Assembly (NCBI GenBank): GCA_045597345.1
Contig: JAZLJW010000110.1
Location: 12,943 to 76,942 of the forward strand
Direction: 5' to 3'
Length of the DNA: 64,000 nucleotides
Source of the DNA: Treponema_I sp045597345
GTDB taxonomy: Bacteria > Spirochaetota > Spirochaetia > Treponematales > Treponemataceae
Shown: one piece after another, positions 8,794 to 18,013 of the stretch
Layout of the letters: every line of letters begins with the position of its first letter
How positions within the stretch are numbered: the first letter of the stretch is position 1
The notes under the pieces: generated by a model
The model's input: the letters and a program-made list of their open reading frames with translations, nothing else
Databases searched by the model: none
Told to the model about the DNA's origin: nothing
Translations under genes and position numbers: made by a program

Positions 8794-10794
8794 ATGAGTG
8801 TGATACTGAACAATAGACAGTGGAAAAAAGCATATATGCTTGAATTTTTCTACGATAATGAAATAACTCCAAAGGTTTTCACATTTTCCGTTCCTCCTGA
8901 AAGCGAAGAATTTACATTTTCTCACCGATTAAGCGAAACGAAAACGTATGGCGGAAGTGTTTTTGATTCTTACGGAAATGATACCGTTAAGATAAATCTT
9001 TCAGGTTCTACGATTAATGAAGAAAAAAAACTCATATATCGTGGTAACCGTAAATTACCATCATACCTTACCGGTGAACAGGAAATATGGGAACTGCAAA
9101 AACTGATTAAAGAATCCCAGGATATTAAAAATAAAGGTAGAATGAAAGTTTACCTTTATGACCTAAGTAAAATGGGTGGTGGAATTCAGAAAGGTCTTAA
9201 TCTTCTTTATGGAATATCTACCAAAAACTGGTGGCGTGTTTATATCAAGGATTTCAAGATAAAACGCGATAAATCAAAGCCTAATACCTATAACTACACG
9301 ATGGAGCTTTTAGGCCTTGATGATGATAATCATAAACGTGAAAACTTCATTGATAACAACGGTGAGGAAACAATAACATGGGCTGAACTCGCTAAAAAAG
9401 TAAATGCGTTCAGTGAAAAGATTATCGAATATTCTTCCAATGGCGAATTGATGATTGATTCAGGCGCACAGGTTATACAGAGTTGTGGTCTTGCTATTGG
9501 TAAACTTGATCAGATTGAAAACAGCAAGAATCCTGTAATCTTTCTTGCAAACGGTGTTTCGCGTCTTATCAATGGCACTGACACTGTCAATGATGTATAC
9601 AATTCGTGTGTAAATGCTGCTACTGTAATCAGCAATTTTGTAACCGGCCAGTATGTGACAAAACGTGCAGCTACTGAATCAATACAGACATACACGGTTA
9701 GTTTTGACTCTGATGGTGGTACCATTGTTAATCCGCAGAGTATTACTTATGGTAATTATGTAGAGTACCCAGAAACACCAGAAAAGAAGTACTACGATTT
9801 TGCCGGATGGTATTACAACGATTTGCCTTATGATTTCAGCAAACCTGTCACAAGTAATATGACTTTGGTAGCAAAATGGATTAAAAACACAGTACTTGTA
9901 TCATTTTCTCCTAATGGCGGTACTATTGTGCCATCACAGTACGTACGTATTGGTGGAAAAGTTACATATCCTGATGAACCCACTAAGCAAGGATTTGTAT
10001 TCAAAGAATGGACTATCGATTACGCAGGATCAACAGCATTTGATTTTGATACTCCAGTAACAACAGATACTCAGTTGTACGCTCAGTGGATTGAAGCCGT
10101 ATCTGTTGTTTTCGATAGTAATGGCGGATCAGAAGTCGAAACTCAGTCTTTTGCTCCTGGAAGCAAAGCAGTGTTTCCACCTATTCCTGTTCTTCCTGAT
10201 TGTGCATTGGTTTATTGGTCAGATAATCAGGACTTGTCCACTGAATATGATTTCAGCAAACCTGTTACAAAGAATATGACTTTATGGGCGAAATGGAAGC
10301 AGATTACGGCTACACTTACTTTTGATAGCAATGGTGGCTCTCCGGTTTCTCCAGTAATCGTTACTTATGGCCATAAAACTAACTCGCCAAAATCAACGAA
10401 AGAGGGGTTTGAACTTGCTTCATGGTGTAAAGATCGTGAACTCACCAATGAATTCTTCTTTACAACAACTAACTGTACAGAGTCTTTAACTTTATACGCA
10501 AGATGGAATCCGGCAATACTTGATATTAATTTTGACTCTCTCGGTGGAAGCAGTATTGATGGACAGAGAGTTGTATACAACGGTCTTGCCGTATATCCGG
10601 AAATACCTGTTAAAAGTGGTAATACGTTCCTGTGGTGGGAATATCGCGTAGAAGTTTCTCCTGAAACTACAGAAACAGTAACAGTAGGAGAAGGCACTAT
10701 CGTGCACCAAGCTGAGTATGAATACCACCGGTTTGATTTCAATACGCCAATAAAGGAATCAATGACTCTTTATGCAAAATGGTTCGAGGAATGA
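8794..10794 (+). CDS. Tail protein fused to five InlB B-type repeats
   Basis: 666 residues. Residues 1 to about 200 resemble the XkdP-type tail protein ('VFTFSVPPESEEFTF', 'KNWWRVYIKDFKI'). From about residue 305 to the end are five Listeria-Bacteroides (InlB B) repeats of roughly 65 residues each. Each starts near FDSxGG and ends near MTLxAKW, for example 'FAGWYYNDLPYDFSKPV'. Such repeats are usual in bacterial surface proteins and unusual on a phage baseplate protein. They could display outward and bind a cell-surface partner. Confidence 0.75.
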   Translation: MSVILNNRQWKKAYMLEFFYDNEITPKVFTFSVPPESEEFTFSHRLSETKTYGGSVFDSYGNDTVKINLSGSTINEEKKLIYRGNRKLPSYLTGEQEIWELQKLIKESQDIKNKGRMKVYLYDLSKMGGGIQKGLNLLYGISTKNWWRVYIKDFKIKRDKSKPNTYNYTMELLGLDDDNHKRENFIDNNGEETITWAELAKKVNAFSEKIIEYSSNGELMIDSGAQVIQSCGLAIGKLDQIENSKNPVIFLANGVSRLINGTDTVNDVYNSCVNAATVISNFVTGQYVTKRAATESIQTYTVSFDSDGGTIVNPQSITYGNYVEYPETPEKKYYDFAGWYYNDLPYDFSKPVTSNMTLVAKWIKNTVLVSFSPNGGTIVPSQYVRIGGKVTYPDEPTKQGFVFKEWTIDYAGSTAFDFDTPVTTDTQLYAQWIEAVSVVFDSNGGSEVETQSFAPGSKAVFPPIPVLPDCALVYWSDNQDLSTEYDFSKPVTKNMTLWAKWKQITATLTFDSNGGSPVSPVIVTYGHKTNSPKSTKEGFELASWCKDRELTNEFFFTTTNCTESLTLYARWNPAILDINFDSLGGSSIDGQRVVYNGLAVYPEIPVKSGNTFLWWEYRVEVSPETTETVTVGEGTIVHQAEYEYHRFDFNTPIKESMTLYAKWFEE

Positions 10795-10795
10795 T

Positions 10796-11521
10796 ATGAC
10801 TGATACGGATAGAGAGGACTTACTTATTGAATACAGTGCAGACCTTATTGATGTTGGTAATCTTCTTATTACGAAGGCAAAAGAAAAGACAACAAATGTT
10901 CGTAGGGTCATATATGTAGATAATTATGGAAATGATGCATCTCAGGATGTTTATGACTTTAAATATTATTCATGGAAAAGTACAGACACAATGGATCAGG
11001 TTGCTGCATCAGAGATGGGTGACTCAGAATTTGCAACATTGCTTTCTTATTTTAACGGAATAGGCAATGAGTCAGAAATAGAATCAGGAACCATTATAAA
11101 GATACCAATACTTGTACCAACAGTAAGCAGTAATGGAAACAGACTTTTTGCAGTTCCAGAAGAACAAGAAAACTACGGTGTAGATATCAAGATTGATTCA
11201 TCAGGTGATTTAGATACTTTTAATGGGGATTTTTCTTTAATCGGTGGAAGTGAAAACATGAATCAGGCTATTTTGAACCGCCTTACAACTGCAAGCACAA
11301 AGCGTATCAGATATGCTTCGTATGGTATTAGAGATTCTATCGGTGACCCTGTAGCAATTAAAAGCTATCTTCTTGGAAGTATAGAACAGACACTGGCAGA
11401 AGAACCTCGTATTAAGTCAGTTGAAAACATAATACTTAATGGTTCCGGTGACAAGCTGGAAATAGACATACATTACACCGATATCAACGGAAATAATAAC
11501 AGGTTAGTGGGAGAACTGTAA
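10796..11521 (+). CDS. Baseplate protein (gpW/XkdS-like region)
   Basis: 241 residues, ATG overlapping the preceding stop region. The N-terminal half is LysM-like in placement ('YSWKSTDTMDQVAASEMG' with a following IPIL proline motif). The C-terminal half has the pattern of a gp25/W-like wedge protein ('LNRLTTASTKRIRYASYG', 'LLGSIEQTLAEEPRIKSV'). Directly followed by baseplate J, the standard W-J order. Confidence 0.6.
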   Translation: MTDTDREDLLIEYSADLIDVGNLLITKAKEKTTNVRRVIYVDNYGNDASQDVYDFKYYSWKSTDTMDQVAASEMGDSEFATLLSYFNGIGNESEIESGTIIKIPILVPTVSSNGNRLFAVPEEQENYGVDIKIDSSGDLDTFNGDFSLIGGSENMNQAILNRLTTASTKRIRYASYGIRDSIGDPVAIKSYLLGSIEQTLAEEPRIKSVENIILNGSGDKLEIDIHYTDINGNNNRLVGEL

Positions 11522-12600
11522 TGGCAATTAGACGTTATAAGGAAATAATGGAGTCTGCAATCAATAATATGGTTGCGAAACAGAATAAAGTGACTGACTT
11601 CAATGAAGGATCTGTCATACATTCAATTCTCGATACAGTATCAAGGATTGCAGAAAGATTATATGTTGCAATAAGACAGGAATATAACGATTTACTGAAA
11701 ATAATGCCTTACTCAATATTTGGGTATTCAAAAAAAGAAGGTCGTTATGCATCAGGAACTGTAGTTTTTTCGAGAGAAGAACCGTTAAATGCACGATCTA
11801 TTATTACACGTGGTACTAAGGTATCTACCGGAAAACTTAGTTTTACTACTACAGAGAATGGTGTAATCGAAGCCGGTGAAATATCATCATCAGAAATAAC
11901 GGTAATTGCTGATGCCATTGGCATGGATAGTAATATCTCTGCAGGAGAAATAGTTAACATAGATGGTGATGTACCGGCAGACGTTGCTTATGTAACTAAT
12001 AGCAATTCTTTTACCGGTGGAACTGATTCTGAATCAGATGCCGACTTTGAACAGCGATTTAAGTTTGGTCTTAACGGTATGAGTGGCACAAACACTTATG
12101 CGGTAAAAGCTGCAGCTTTAAGTGTGAATGCTGTTCGTTCCATATCAGTACAGGAACATAAGCCACCATTGAATAACATTTATAACGCATCAATCTATGT
12201 AGACGATGGGTCAGGAAGTGCATCTCAGAAAACTCTTGATGAAGTTAAAAAGGCTGTAGAGGGTGATTTAACAGATCTTAATCCTGGCCATCTTGTTCCA
12301 GGCGTGAACGTACGCTACCTTGCGCCAACGATACTCCCTGTAGATATTGTCGCTGTTGTCAGTTTTTATGGTGCTGATAAAAACTCAATTCAGGGTGAAA
12401 TCGAAAATACTGTATCAGGATATATTGACTCACTTACAATCAGTGAGTCAGTAATTATTGCAGATATTGTTAAAAGACTTATGAGCCTTGGTTATGTCAA
12501 AGACGTGAAGATAATTTCACCTACTGAGAACATAACACCGGCAATTAATCAGATTTGTCGTGTACATGGCTTAGATATTTCGCTGGTTGAGGTTAGATAA
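11521..12600 (+). CDS. Baseplate assembly protein J
   Basis: 359 residues with the baseplate J signature: 'VTDFNEGSVIHSILDTVS' near the N-terminus, 'SFTGGTDSESDADFEQRF' in the middle, and a ferredoxin-like C-terminal region. It is a wedge component of contractile tails. The start overlaps the stop of the previous gene and the stop overlaps the next start. Confidence 0.85.
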   Translation: MAIRRYKEIMESAINNMVAKQNKVTDFNEGSVIHSILDTVSRIAERLYVAIRQEYNDLLKIMPYSIFGYSKKEGRYASGTVVFSREEPLNARSIITRGTKVSTGKLSFTTTENGVIEAGEISSSEITVIADAIGMDSNISAGEIVNIDGDVPADVAYVTNSNSFTGGTDSESDADFEQRFKFGLNGMSGTNTYAVKAAALSVNAVRSISVQEHKPPLNNIYNASIYVDDGSGSASQKTLDEVKKAVEGDLTDLNPGHLVPGVNVRYLAPTILPVDIVAVVSFYGADKNSIQGEIENTVSGYIDSLTISESVIIADIVKRLMSLGYVKDVKIISPTENITPAINQICRVHGLDISLVEVR

Positions 12601-13643
12601 TGGCAGTAAATACTATTGGTGACTTCATTCGCGGTGTATTTCCGAGTGGAGTAAACAGAAACGGTATATTATTCAAGTCTTTGCTTTCAGACAAAGACAC
12701 TAATACCGGAACTATAGAAAAAGTATTCGATGAATTTGAATCAGAAAGAAAGAAATGGTGCAGAAGTACATATATCTGGACACAAGAAGGAGAGCAGCTT
12801 CATAAAACACTTGATTTGATATCAATTCTGAATCAGTCAGATTATGAATCCGATGAAAATTATCGTGACAGAAATAAATATCTCTTCGAGAGAATGGGTA
12901 GTGCAATACACGGAACTCCACCGGATATTAAACGTATATTTGAAGACCTTCTGAAAAATGAATGCTACATTGTGAACAATTCAATGGAATACGCTGAAAG
13001 CCTTTTGATAAACGGAAACTGTGAACAGGATACCGGATGGAATCTGACTAACTGTGATTACAACAAAGTTGCTGCATTTGAGGGAAGTTCAGGGATTTTA
13101 TTCAGTACTGCAAGTTCTGCTGAGCAGACTGTTTCGGTATCTGAATCTAAAACATATTGCCTACACGCATTCTGTAAAGGATTAGTTACTGTGCAAATAC
13201 ATGACAATAATGGTCGGCTGTATGATTTTGATTCTTTGTTATGGACTTATACGAGATCATCATCATCAACTAAAAGTATCAGGGATGAAGAGTGGCGTAA
13301 TGAATCTTTTGTTGTAATAACAGACGAAGATATAAACGAAATTACTATTTCCTTCACAAATGATGGGTCTGAAGAAGGCGCAATCGATTATGTTCGTCTT
13401 TTTGAGAAGGACGGATCAAGCACATTCAGCCTTATTGTGTCTTTCACAGGTGTTTATACAAGTTCTACTTTGCACGTTGCTCAGAATGATGGGGAATATG
13501 ATCCGGCAAAGCAAAGTTTCATTAATCAGTCATTCATATACGGTGGTGGCGGAAACAATGGCTCTTTTATGTTCAGGGAAATACTTGATGTTATTAGGCC
13601 TTTTGGCGTACATGCATCACTTGAAATATTAACTGCTAACTAA
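12600..13643 (+). CDS. Baseplate/tail protein I-like with C-terminal beta domain
   Basis: 347 residues. The first 130 fit the position and helical make-up of gpI/DUF2313-type tail proteins. From about residue 130 to 270 there is a beta-sandwich-like segment ('NSMEYAESLLINGNCEQDTG', 'TYCLHAFCKGLVTVQI') resembling carbohydrate-binding modules, which would suit receptor contact. It is coupled to the J gene by overlap. Family placement is by order. Confidence 0.6.
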   Translation: MAVNTIGDFIRGVFPSGVNRNGILFKSLLSDKDTNTGTIEKVFDEFESERKKWCRSTYIWTQEGEQLHKTLDLISILNQSDYESDENYRDRNKYLFERMGSAIHGTPPDIKRIFEDLLKNECYIVNNSMEYAESLLINGNCEQDTGWNLTNCDYNKVAAFEGSSGILFSTASSAEQTVSVSESKTYCLHAFCKGLVTVQIHDNNGRLYDFDSLLWTYTRSSSSTKSIRDEEWRNESFVVITDEDINEITISFTNDGSEEGAIDYVRLFEKDGSSTFSLIVSFTGVYTSSTLHVAQNDGEYDPAKQSFINQSFIYGGGGNNGSFMFREILDVIRPFGVHASLEILTAN

Positions 13644-13659
13644 CTAGGGGGATAAAATT

Positions 13660-15624
13660 ATGTCAAAATTACATACTGCTATTGGTAAAGAAAACGAAAT
13701 TTTTCAGGAAGAAGATATTACATTTGGTTATGATTCTGCAATAAACAATGTTGTTACTGCAATAAACTCATTCCTCTCGGGAAGTGAAAAAAATATTGTC
13801 ATCGGTGGTAAGGTAGAGCCTTATTCAGGTGGTGGTATGAACATTCAGATTTCACCAATATTCGCATTGAACAAATCTGATGGTTACTGTTGCATTGATA
13901 CAGATTCTATATATCCTATTGCGGTAGAAGAGTCTGATATGTCTCAGAACCGTATTGATATTGTTGAGATTAAGTCAGAACTTACCGGGTATGATGTACA
14001 AGATAGAAAGTTTCAGGATCCAAGCCTTGATATACAGACAACAGAGAGTATAGAAACCAAAAAGCAGCTTTCTGTTACAGTTAAAGTTAAAAAAGGCGAA
14101 ATCGGTAGTTCTTCTGCTCCGGAGACAGATTCAGGATACATTAAAATTGCAGAGATTTTCATACCTGCAGCTGTTAATGCCATATCAACTAGTTTCATTT
14201 ACAATGTAACGGCAATTCAGGAAGGTGATGAAAACGCATCATGGACTAACGAATCTGATGTGACATTTAATCCTGGGTTTGTATATGATTTGCTCCCTAA
14301 GTTCCTTGTATCTCATCTTCCAGACGGATCAATTAAAAATGGAATGGTAGATGCAAATAAGCTTGATTTAGGTACTGGAACTAAACAGGTGAAAGGCTCT
14401 GTAATCCCAAACGGTCAGAGTATGAATATACATGGCGAAGGATACACGAATGATATAAGCATTGCATATATGATTAATGCACTTGCTTCTGCTGTTAATT
14501 CTCTTTTCAGATATTCCAACGACTTATTATCAAGATATCGATTTGCCAAAGTTGTTCCTGTAGCCGCATCTACTGAAAATGTAAATCTTTCTGTAGGTGG
14601 AAGTAAAACAATAGATGGGTATCTGTGTACCGAAAATACTGCTGTTCTTCTCAAAAATCAGTCAGATCCGACAGAAAATGGTGTATATAAAGTCGGTTCT
14701 ACCTGGACTAGATACCCTGGATATGACGCAGTAACACCAACAGCATTAAGAAATACACTTTTTGTTATCTCTAATGGTTCAGAAAATATCGGGAAAGTTT
14801 ATTATTGCAATAATGATTTAGTTACGATTGGTGTTGATGATATTGCATTTACTGAAAGTATTTATTCACCAAAAGATTATCCAAAGACAATTATGGTTCG
14901 CGATGCATCAGGCAGATCAAAAGTTTCTGATCCTGCTGATAATAAAGATATCGCAAATAAAGGATTTGTTGAGAGCATAACAGGACTTTTATCAAATCTT
15001 ACCACCAGTGTAAAAACAAACATCGTCGCTGCGATTAATGACCACAAAAGCAAGACTGGTACAAATGCGCATGGAGCAACTGTTGCTGCTACTCCGGGAC
15101 AAATTATCACCCGTGATGATAACGGACGGGCACAGGTTGCAGACCCTGCAGCTGATGATGACATTGCAAACAAAGGCTGGGTAACTGGTTTGCGTCAGTT
15201 ATTTTTTGATGTATCTCACCCTGTTGGGGATATTTTTATTCAGTATCCGTCTATTGGAAGTTTTGTGACAAAAACTCCTCAACAGTTATTCAATGTAGAT
15301 GGTGTATCTTCTACTTGGGAAGAAGTAGATTATGGTGGCGTTTTTTTTCGTGCAAACGGTGGTTTAAGTGAAACTTTTGGTAGCCAAACTGAACCACAGA
15401 AAGACGCATTTCAGGGACATGAACATTCCGGTGTAAGAGCAAGCGCAGGCACTTATTCATATGTATCATCTGATGGTGTTGCAGGTCAGGGCGGCGGCAA
15501 TGGCCGAAACGGCCCCGGATTTACGACCACAACAATAAAAAAAGATGCTTACGGAGACCCTAGATACGCCTTGGAAACACGCCCTAAAAACTACACCGTC
15601 AAGGTATGGCGACGCACCGCTTAG
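13660..15624 (+). CDS. Tail fibre protein with exchangeable tip
   Basis: 654 residues. It carries two copies of a 'RDxxGRxxVxDPAxxxDIANKG' repeat (near residues 413 and 487) and ends in a collar/tip module beginning 'FRANGGLSETFGSQ' and closing 'YTVKVWRRTA'. Fibre tips of this shape contact the host surface. The tip-encoding part has a diverged, start-less partner in opposite orientation immediately downstream, and the two stop codons overlap. A GGGGGA ribosome site precedes the ATG. Confidence 0.8.
   Translation: MSKLHTAIGKENEIFQEEDITFGYDSAINNVVTAINSFLSGSEKNIVIGGKVEPYSGGGMNIQISPIFALNKSDGYCCIDTDSIYPIAVEESDMSQNRIDIVEIKSELTGYDVQDRKFQDPSLDIQTTESIETKKQLSVTVKVKKGEIGSSSAPETDSGYIKIAEIFIPAAVNAISTSFIYNVTAIQEGDENASWTNESDVTFNPGFVYDLLPKFLVSHLPDGSIKNGMVDANKLDLGTGTKQVKGSVIPNGQSMNIHGEGYTNDISIAYMINALASAVNSLFRYSNDLLSRYRFAKVVPVAASTENVNLSVGGSKTIDGYLCTENTAVLLKNQSDPTENGVYKVGSTWTRYPGYDAVTPTALRNTLFVISNGSENIGKVYYCNNDLVTIGVDDIAFTESIYSPKDYPKTIMVRDASGRSKVSDPADNKDIANKGFVESITGLLSNLTTSVKTNIVAAINDHKSKTGTNAHGATVAATPGQIITRDDNGRAQVADPAADDDIANKGWVTGLRQLFFDVSHPVGDIFIQYPSIGSFVTKTPQQLFNVDGVSSTWEEVDYGGVFFRANGGLSETFGSQTEPQKDAFQGHEHSGVRASAGTYSYVSSDGVAGQGGGNGRNGPGFTTTTIKKDAYGDPRYALETRPKNYTVKVWRRTA
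15358..15374 (+). repeat. Inverted repeat at fibre tip boundary, left copy
   Basis: GGTGGTTTAAGTGAAAC matches the reverse complement of 15910-15926 at 15 of 17 positions. Homology to the silent cassette starts here and continues, more weakly, for about 20 bases inward. A candidate crossover region for inversion. Confidence 0.6.
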
Positions 15625-15926
15625 GCCGTTCTACGCCATACGCGCACCGTAAAGTTGGCCGGCCGAACTTCGCCACCGTCTTTGTATACGCTGTCTGCTT
15701 TCGATACGTAGGTAGTGCCGTCAGTGTTTGTTTGGCCAGTTGATAGGTCGATACGTGCCCAATCACTGGCAGAGGTGTAACTCCAATAGGCGCCATTTCC
15801 ACCGTAGGTAGTAAATGCACCGGAACCGGTAATCAACGATCCAGTACTTCTAACTGCGCCTTTAACGTTTGGTAATTGTGCCGGCTGCGCTACAGACTGG
15901 CTGCCGAATGTTTCAGATAAACCACC
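15621..15926 (-). pseudogene. Silent alternative tail fibre tip (start-less)
   Basis: Read on the minus strand, this 102-codon frame begins immediately after an in-frame TAG with GGLSETFGSQ and ends with FTVRVWRRTA, so both ends match the expressed tip. The middle is wholly different, with a glycine/serine/tyrosine-rich stretch. It has no start codon, promoter or ribosome site, so it can only be expressed by recombination into the fibre gene. It looks richer in G+C than the surrounding genes, which suggests a separate origin. Confidence 0.75.
15910..15926 (-). repeat. Inverted repeat at fibre tip boundary, right copy
   Basis: Reverse complement reads GGTGGTTTATCTGAAAC, the partner of 15358-15374. 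The segment between the two copies is about 550 bases and holds both tip sequences tail to tail. Confidence 0.6.
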
Positions 15927-15964
15927 CTATATTTGAAAACTTTGGTATACTAAATCCAGTCTTA

Positions 15965-16004
15965 AGCCGATTGTGGGGCCGACCGCCATCCTTCGGCTTT
16001 TTTT
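15965..16004 (+). terminator. Intrinsic terminator after the tail operon
   Basis: AGCCGA pairs with TCGGCT, followed by T7. It lies downstream of the fibre gene and silent cassette and ends the late transcript. Confidence 0.65.
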
Positions 16005-16030
16005 GTGTCATGAAACAGTATAATTAAGAC

Positions 16031-16180
16031 AAACAAACCGCAAGGTTGCACCGGCGCTGTTGCGTACAGCGCTGTGTGTTTTTAACGGGGGAGCAACGAA
16101 AAGACACAAACGTCCAGGATCCGTCCCCTTTAAGTTACCCGCCACGCCTCTTAACAATGCGCATTCAGGCGTTTTTTTTT
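16031..16180 (+). ncRNA. Candidate structured RNA with own terminator
   Basis: No coding frame is convincing here. A TATAAT at 16019 could start transcription. The stretch holds a perfect hairpin (GCGCTGT/ACAGCGC), possible GTTGC/GCAAC and GGGGA/TCCCC pairings, and ends with ACGCCT/AGGCGT followed by eight T. It is richer in G+C than the phage genes around it. A leader of the following gene is the alternative. Confidence 0.35.
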
Positions 16181-16181
16181 A

Positions 16182-16208
16182 TTGACATGCTATGTAAATG
16201 GATATATC
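16182..16208 (+). promoter_or_regulatory. Possible promoter for the accessory operon
   Basis: TTGACA at 16182 lies directly after a terminator U-run, with TATATC about 15 bases on. The spacer is shorter than the usual 17, as also seen at other promoters in this window. Confidence 0.35.
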
Positions 16209-16245
16209 ACATAAATATAATGTAAAGTTTGGAGAGATTATATTT

Positions 16246-16902
16246 ATGTATACAAAATTAAAGCGTCATTTTTCTCTTATATTTTCAGATAATCAGTTTT
16301 CGTGGATTTTTGCTGCATCAATATTAATGACCATATGTCATGTATACATGCTAATAGACAGTGGATTTCAAATTGAGCCGTTAATCAGGGTTTGTTATTG
16401 CTGTGTATGGTTCCCGATGTCATTGATATTCGGACGTAAGTGGATGCCATTTCAGTTTCTGTTAATCGCTTTTTCAGTTCTATATTTCAATAAATGGCAT
16501 AATCCGACATCGTTTCTCTTGGTTGCTGCAGTAACTTTCTGGTATCCGAAGTATCGTGTGAAACTTTTTGTTTTTTACGGTGCAGCAGTCCTTGTATGCC
16601 TTGGTATAGGTAACAGGAATTTTGCACACATGACTCTTCACTGTATTTATTGTCTTGGTGTTTATTTTGTATTACTTGGCGTAAAACAATCATTTCGGGC
16701 CCAGGGGTGCTTAGTGCTTACGTTTGATGAAAAAGACATATTGAAACAATTATCAAATGGAAAACTTAAAAAAGAAGTTACCGGCTACAGCAAGAATACA
16801 GTAACAAAGAAGGTGCAGGATGCTATGGAGCGTAATCAATGCAGCACCGAAGGCGAGCTTATCTGTCGTTTCAAAGATAATAGTGAATCTGTACTTATCT
16901 AG
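16246..16902 (+). CDS. Membrane-anchored putative HTH regulator
   Basis: 218 residues. The first 150 form about five hydrophobic membrane segments. The C-terminal 65 residues are cytoplasmic-like and resemble a LuxR/sigma-type helix-turn-helix ('TFDEKDILKQLSNGKLKKEV', then 'SKNTVTKKVQDAMERN'). The ATG at 16246 is chosen for its GGAGAG site. A membrane-bound regulator in a phage is unusual. It may link a membrane signal to phage transcription, which is inference. Confidence 0.55.
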   Translation: MYTKLKRHFSLIFSDNQFSWIFAASILMTICHVYMLIDSGFQIEPLIRVCYCCVWFPMSLIFGRKWMPFQFLLIAFSVLYFNKWHNPTSFLLVAAVTFWYPKYRVKLFVFYGAAVLVCLGIGNRNFAHMTLHCIYCLGVYFVLLGVKQSFRAQGCLVLTFDEKDILKQLSNGKLKKEVTGYSKNTVTKKVQDAMERNQCSTEGELICRFKDNSESVLI

Positions 16903-16985
16903 TATGTTCCAAATCACTTAGAATTGGGAATATTCCCACGACACAATCGCACCTTTAGGTAATAAACTTATCTTGGAGGTGCGCA

Positions 16986-17261
16986 ATGAAATCAAAATAC
17001 GAAAATATCCGTTGTTACTTGCATTATCTGCCAAGGTCTATAGCATTCAGAATGCTTGATAATTATGACCTGACTGAAAAAGAACGCGACATACTGAAAC
17101 ATCACGAACTTGATCACAGTACAACTATCAAGGAACTTGCATCAAAATATAGCGTGGAAGAACGCTGTATATTAAGAACAAAACAAATAGCACTTAAAAA
17201 AGTTCTTATACAATTCCTAACAAACAATTCTGACACGGAAGAAGCACTGTTTTTACATTGA
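16986..17261 (+). CDS. Small HTH-like protein
   Basis: 91 residues preceded by GGAGGTG. The pattern 'LTEKERDILKHHELDHSTTI' followed by 'KELASKYSVEERCILRTKQI' reads like a sigma-70 region 4 or LuxR-type helix-turn-helix. It may regulate late genes. No closer family recognised. Confidence 0.5.
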   Translation: MKSKYENIRCYLHYLPRSIAFRMLDNYDLTEKERDILKHHELDHSTTIKELASKYSVEERCILRTKQIALKKVLIQFLTNNSDTEEALFLH

Positions 17262-17333
17262 TTTATCATGTAATTATCATTCTTAAAATGGAAAGACATA
17301 TCTACACTTAAAGTATCAAAAGAGGTGATAGAT

Positions 17334-17780
17334 ATGTACTTCAATCAGCCACGACTTGATAGCCTTGAACGCCTTTACGGCACAAATAACCTTGTACAGC
17401 AGAATCTCGCAGGTTTTACCGGAAATTACAAGACTGGTAACTACTCAAACACGTACTCCATCATACACGGGATAGAAGATGCTAAAAGCTATCCTGTTGT
17501 GCCTAATTCAACCTGCATTTTATTTGATGATGAACAGTCAATTTTCTACAAAAAGACTGTAGACAGTATGGGAGTAACTGACCTAAGAGCCTTTGAATAC
17601 TCTGAAAAGGTAATGGAAAGCAGCTCACCGGCAATATCAGAAAAAACAGAAATTGATTCGTTAAAAGCCGAAATTTCGGAATTAAAGGCGTTAATTTGTC
17701 GGGAAATGACAAAAAATGACGAAAAAACGTCAAAAAAAAGCGAAAAAGAGGTAAAAAACGATGAAATCAATATTCAGTAA
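17334..17780 (+). CDS. Conserved phage protein with C-terminal coiled coil
   Basis: 148 residues with AGAGGTG upstream of ATG 17334. The motif 'CILFDDEQSIFYKKT' followed by 'DSMGVTDLRAFEY' recurs in gut phages and prophages, by memory, in proteins of unknown function. A lysine/glutamate-rich coiled coil ends the protein. The stop overlaps the next start by 20 bases, indicating coupling. Confidence 0.55.
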   Translation: MYFNQPRLDSLERLYGTNNLVQQNLAGFTGNYKTGNYSNTYSIIHGIEDAKSYPVVPNSTCILFDDEQSIFYKKTVDSMGVTDLRAFEYSEKVMESSSPAISEKTEIDSLKAEISELKALICREMTKNDEKTSKKSEKEVKNDEINIQ

Positions 17781-17964
17781 TTCAAATGGCTATAACGGTA
17801 ATAACAACGATTTACTCCGGCAGTTTGCGGAGTTTAAGAAATCTATTCAGGGTAAAGACCCAAACGCAATGTTACAGCAGTTGCTAAACAGCGGGCGTTT
17901 TACCCAAGAAGATGTAGAAAAAGCAAGGAAGTTGGCAACTACATTTCAATCTTTGTTGCGTTGA
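17761..17964 (+). CDS. Small conserved phage protein
   Basis: 67 residues, Asn/Gly-rich at the N-terminus followed by 'QLLNSGRFTQEDVEKARKL'. This pattern is familiar from small proteins paired with the preceding gene type in Firmicutes prophages. Function unknown. Starts inside the previous gene. Confidence 0.55.
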   Translation: MKSIFSNSNGYNGNNNDLLRQFAEFKKSIQGKDPNAMLQQLLNSGRFTQEDVEKARKLATTFQSLLR

Positions 17965-18013
17965 TTTAGTGCACAAATTGACGTGATGATAAACATTTTC
18001 GGAGGTAAAGAAA

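Noticed and set aside
8385..8813. Minus-strand open frame opposite the spike gene
   Set aside because: It is the shadow of a repetitive beta-helix gene, has no ribosome site and no domain pattern.
15621..15926. Possible template repeat of a diversity-generating retroelement next to the tail fibre gene
   Set aside because: The second copy is inverted, coding-like throughout, and differs at all kinds of bases rather than at adenines. No reverse transcriptase is present in the window.
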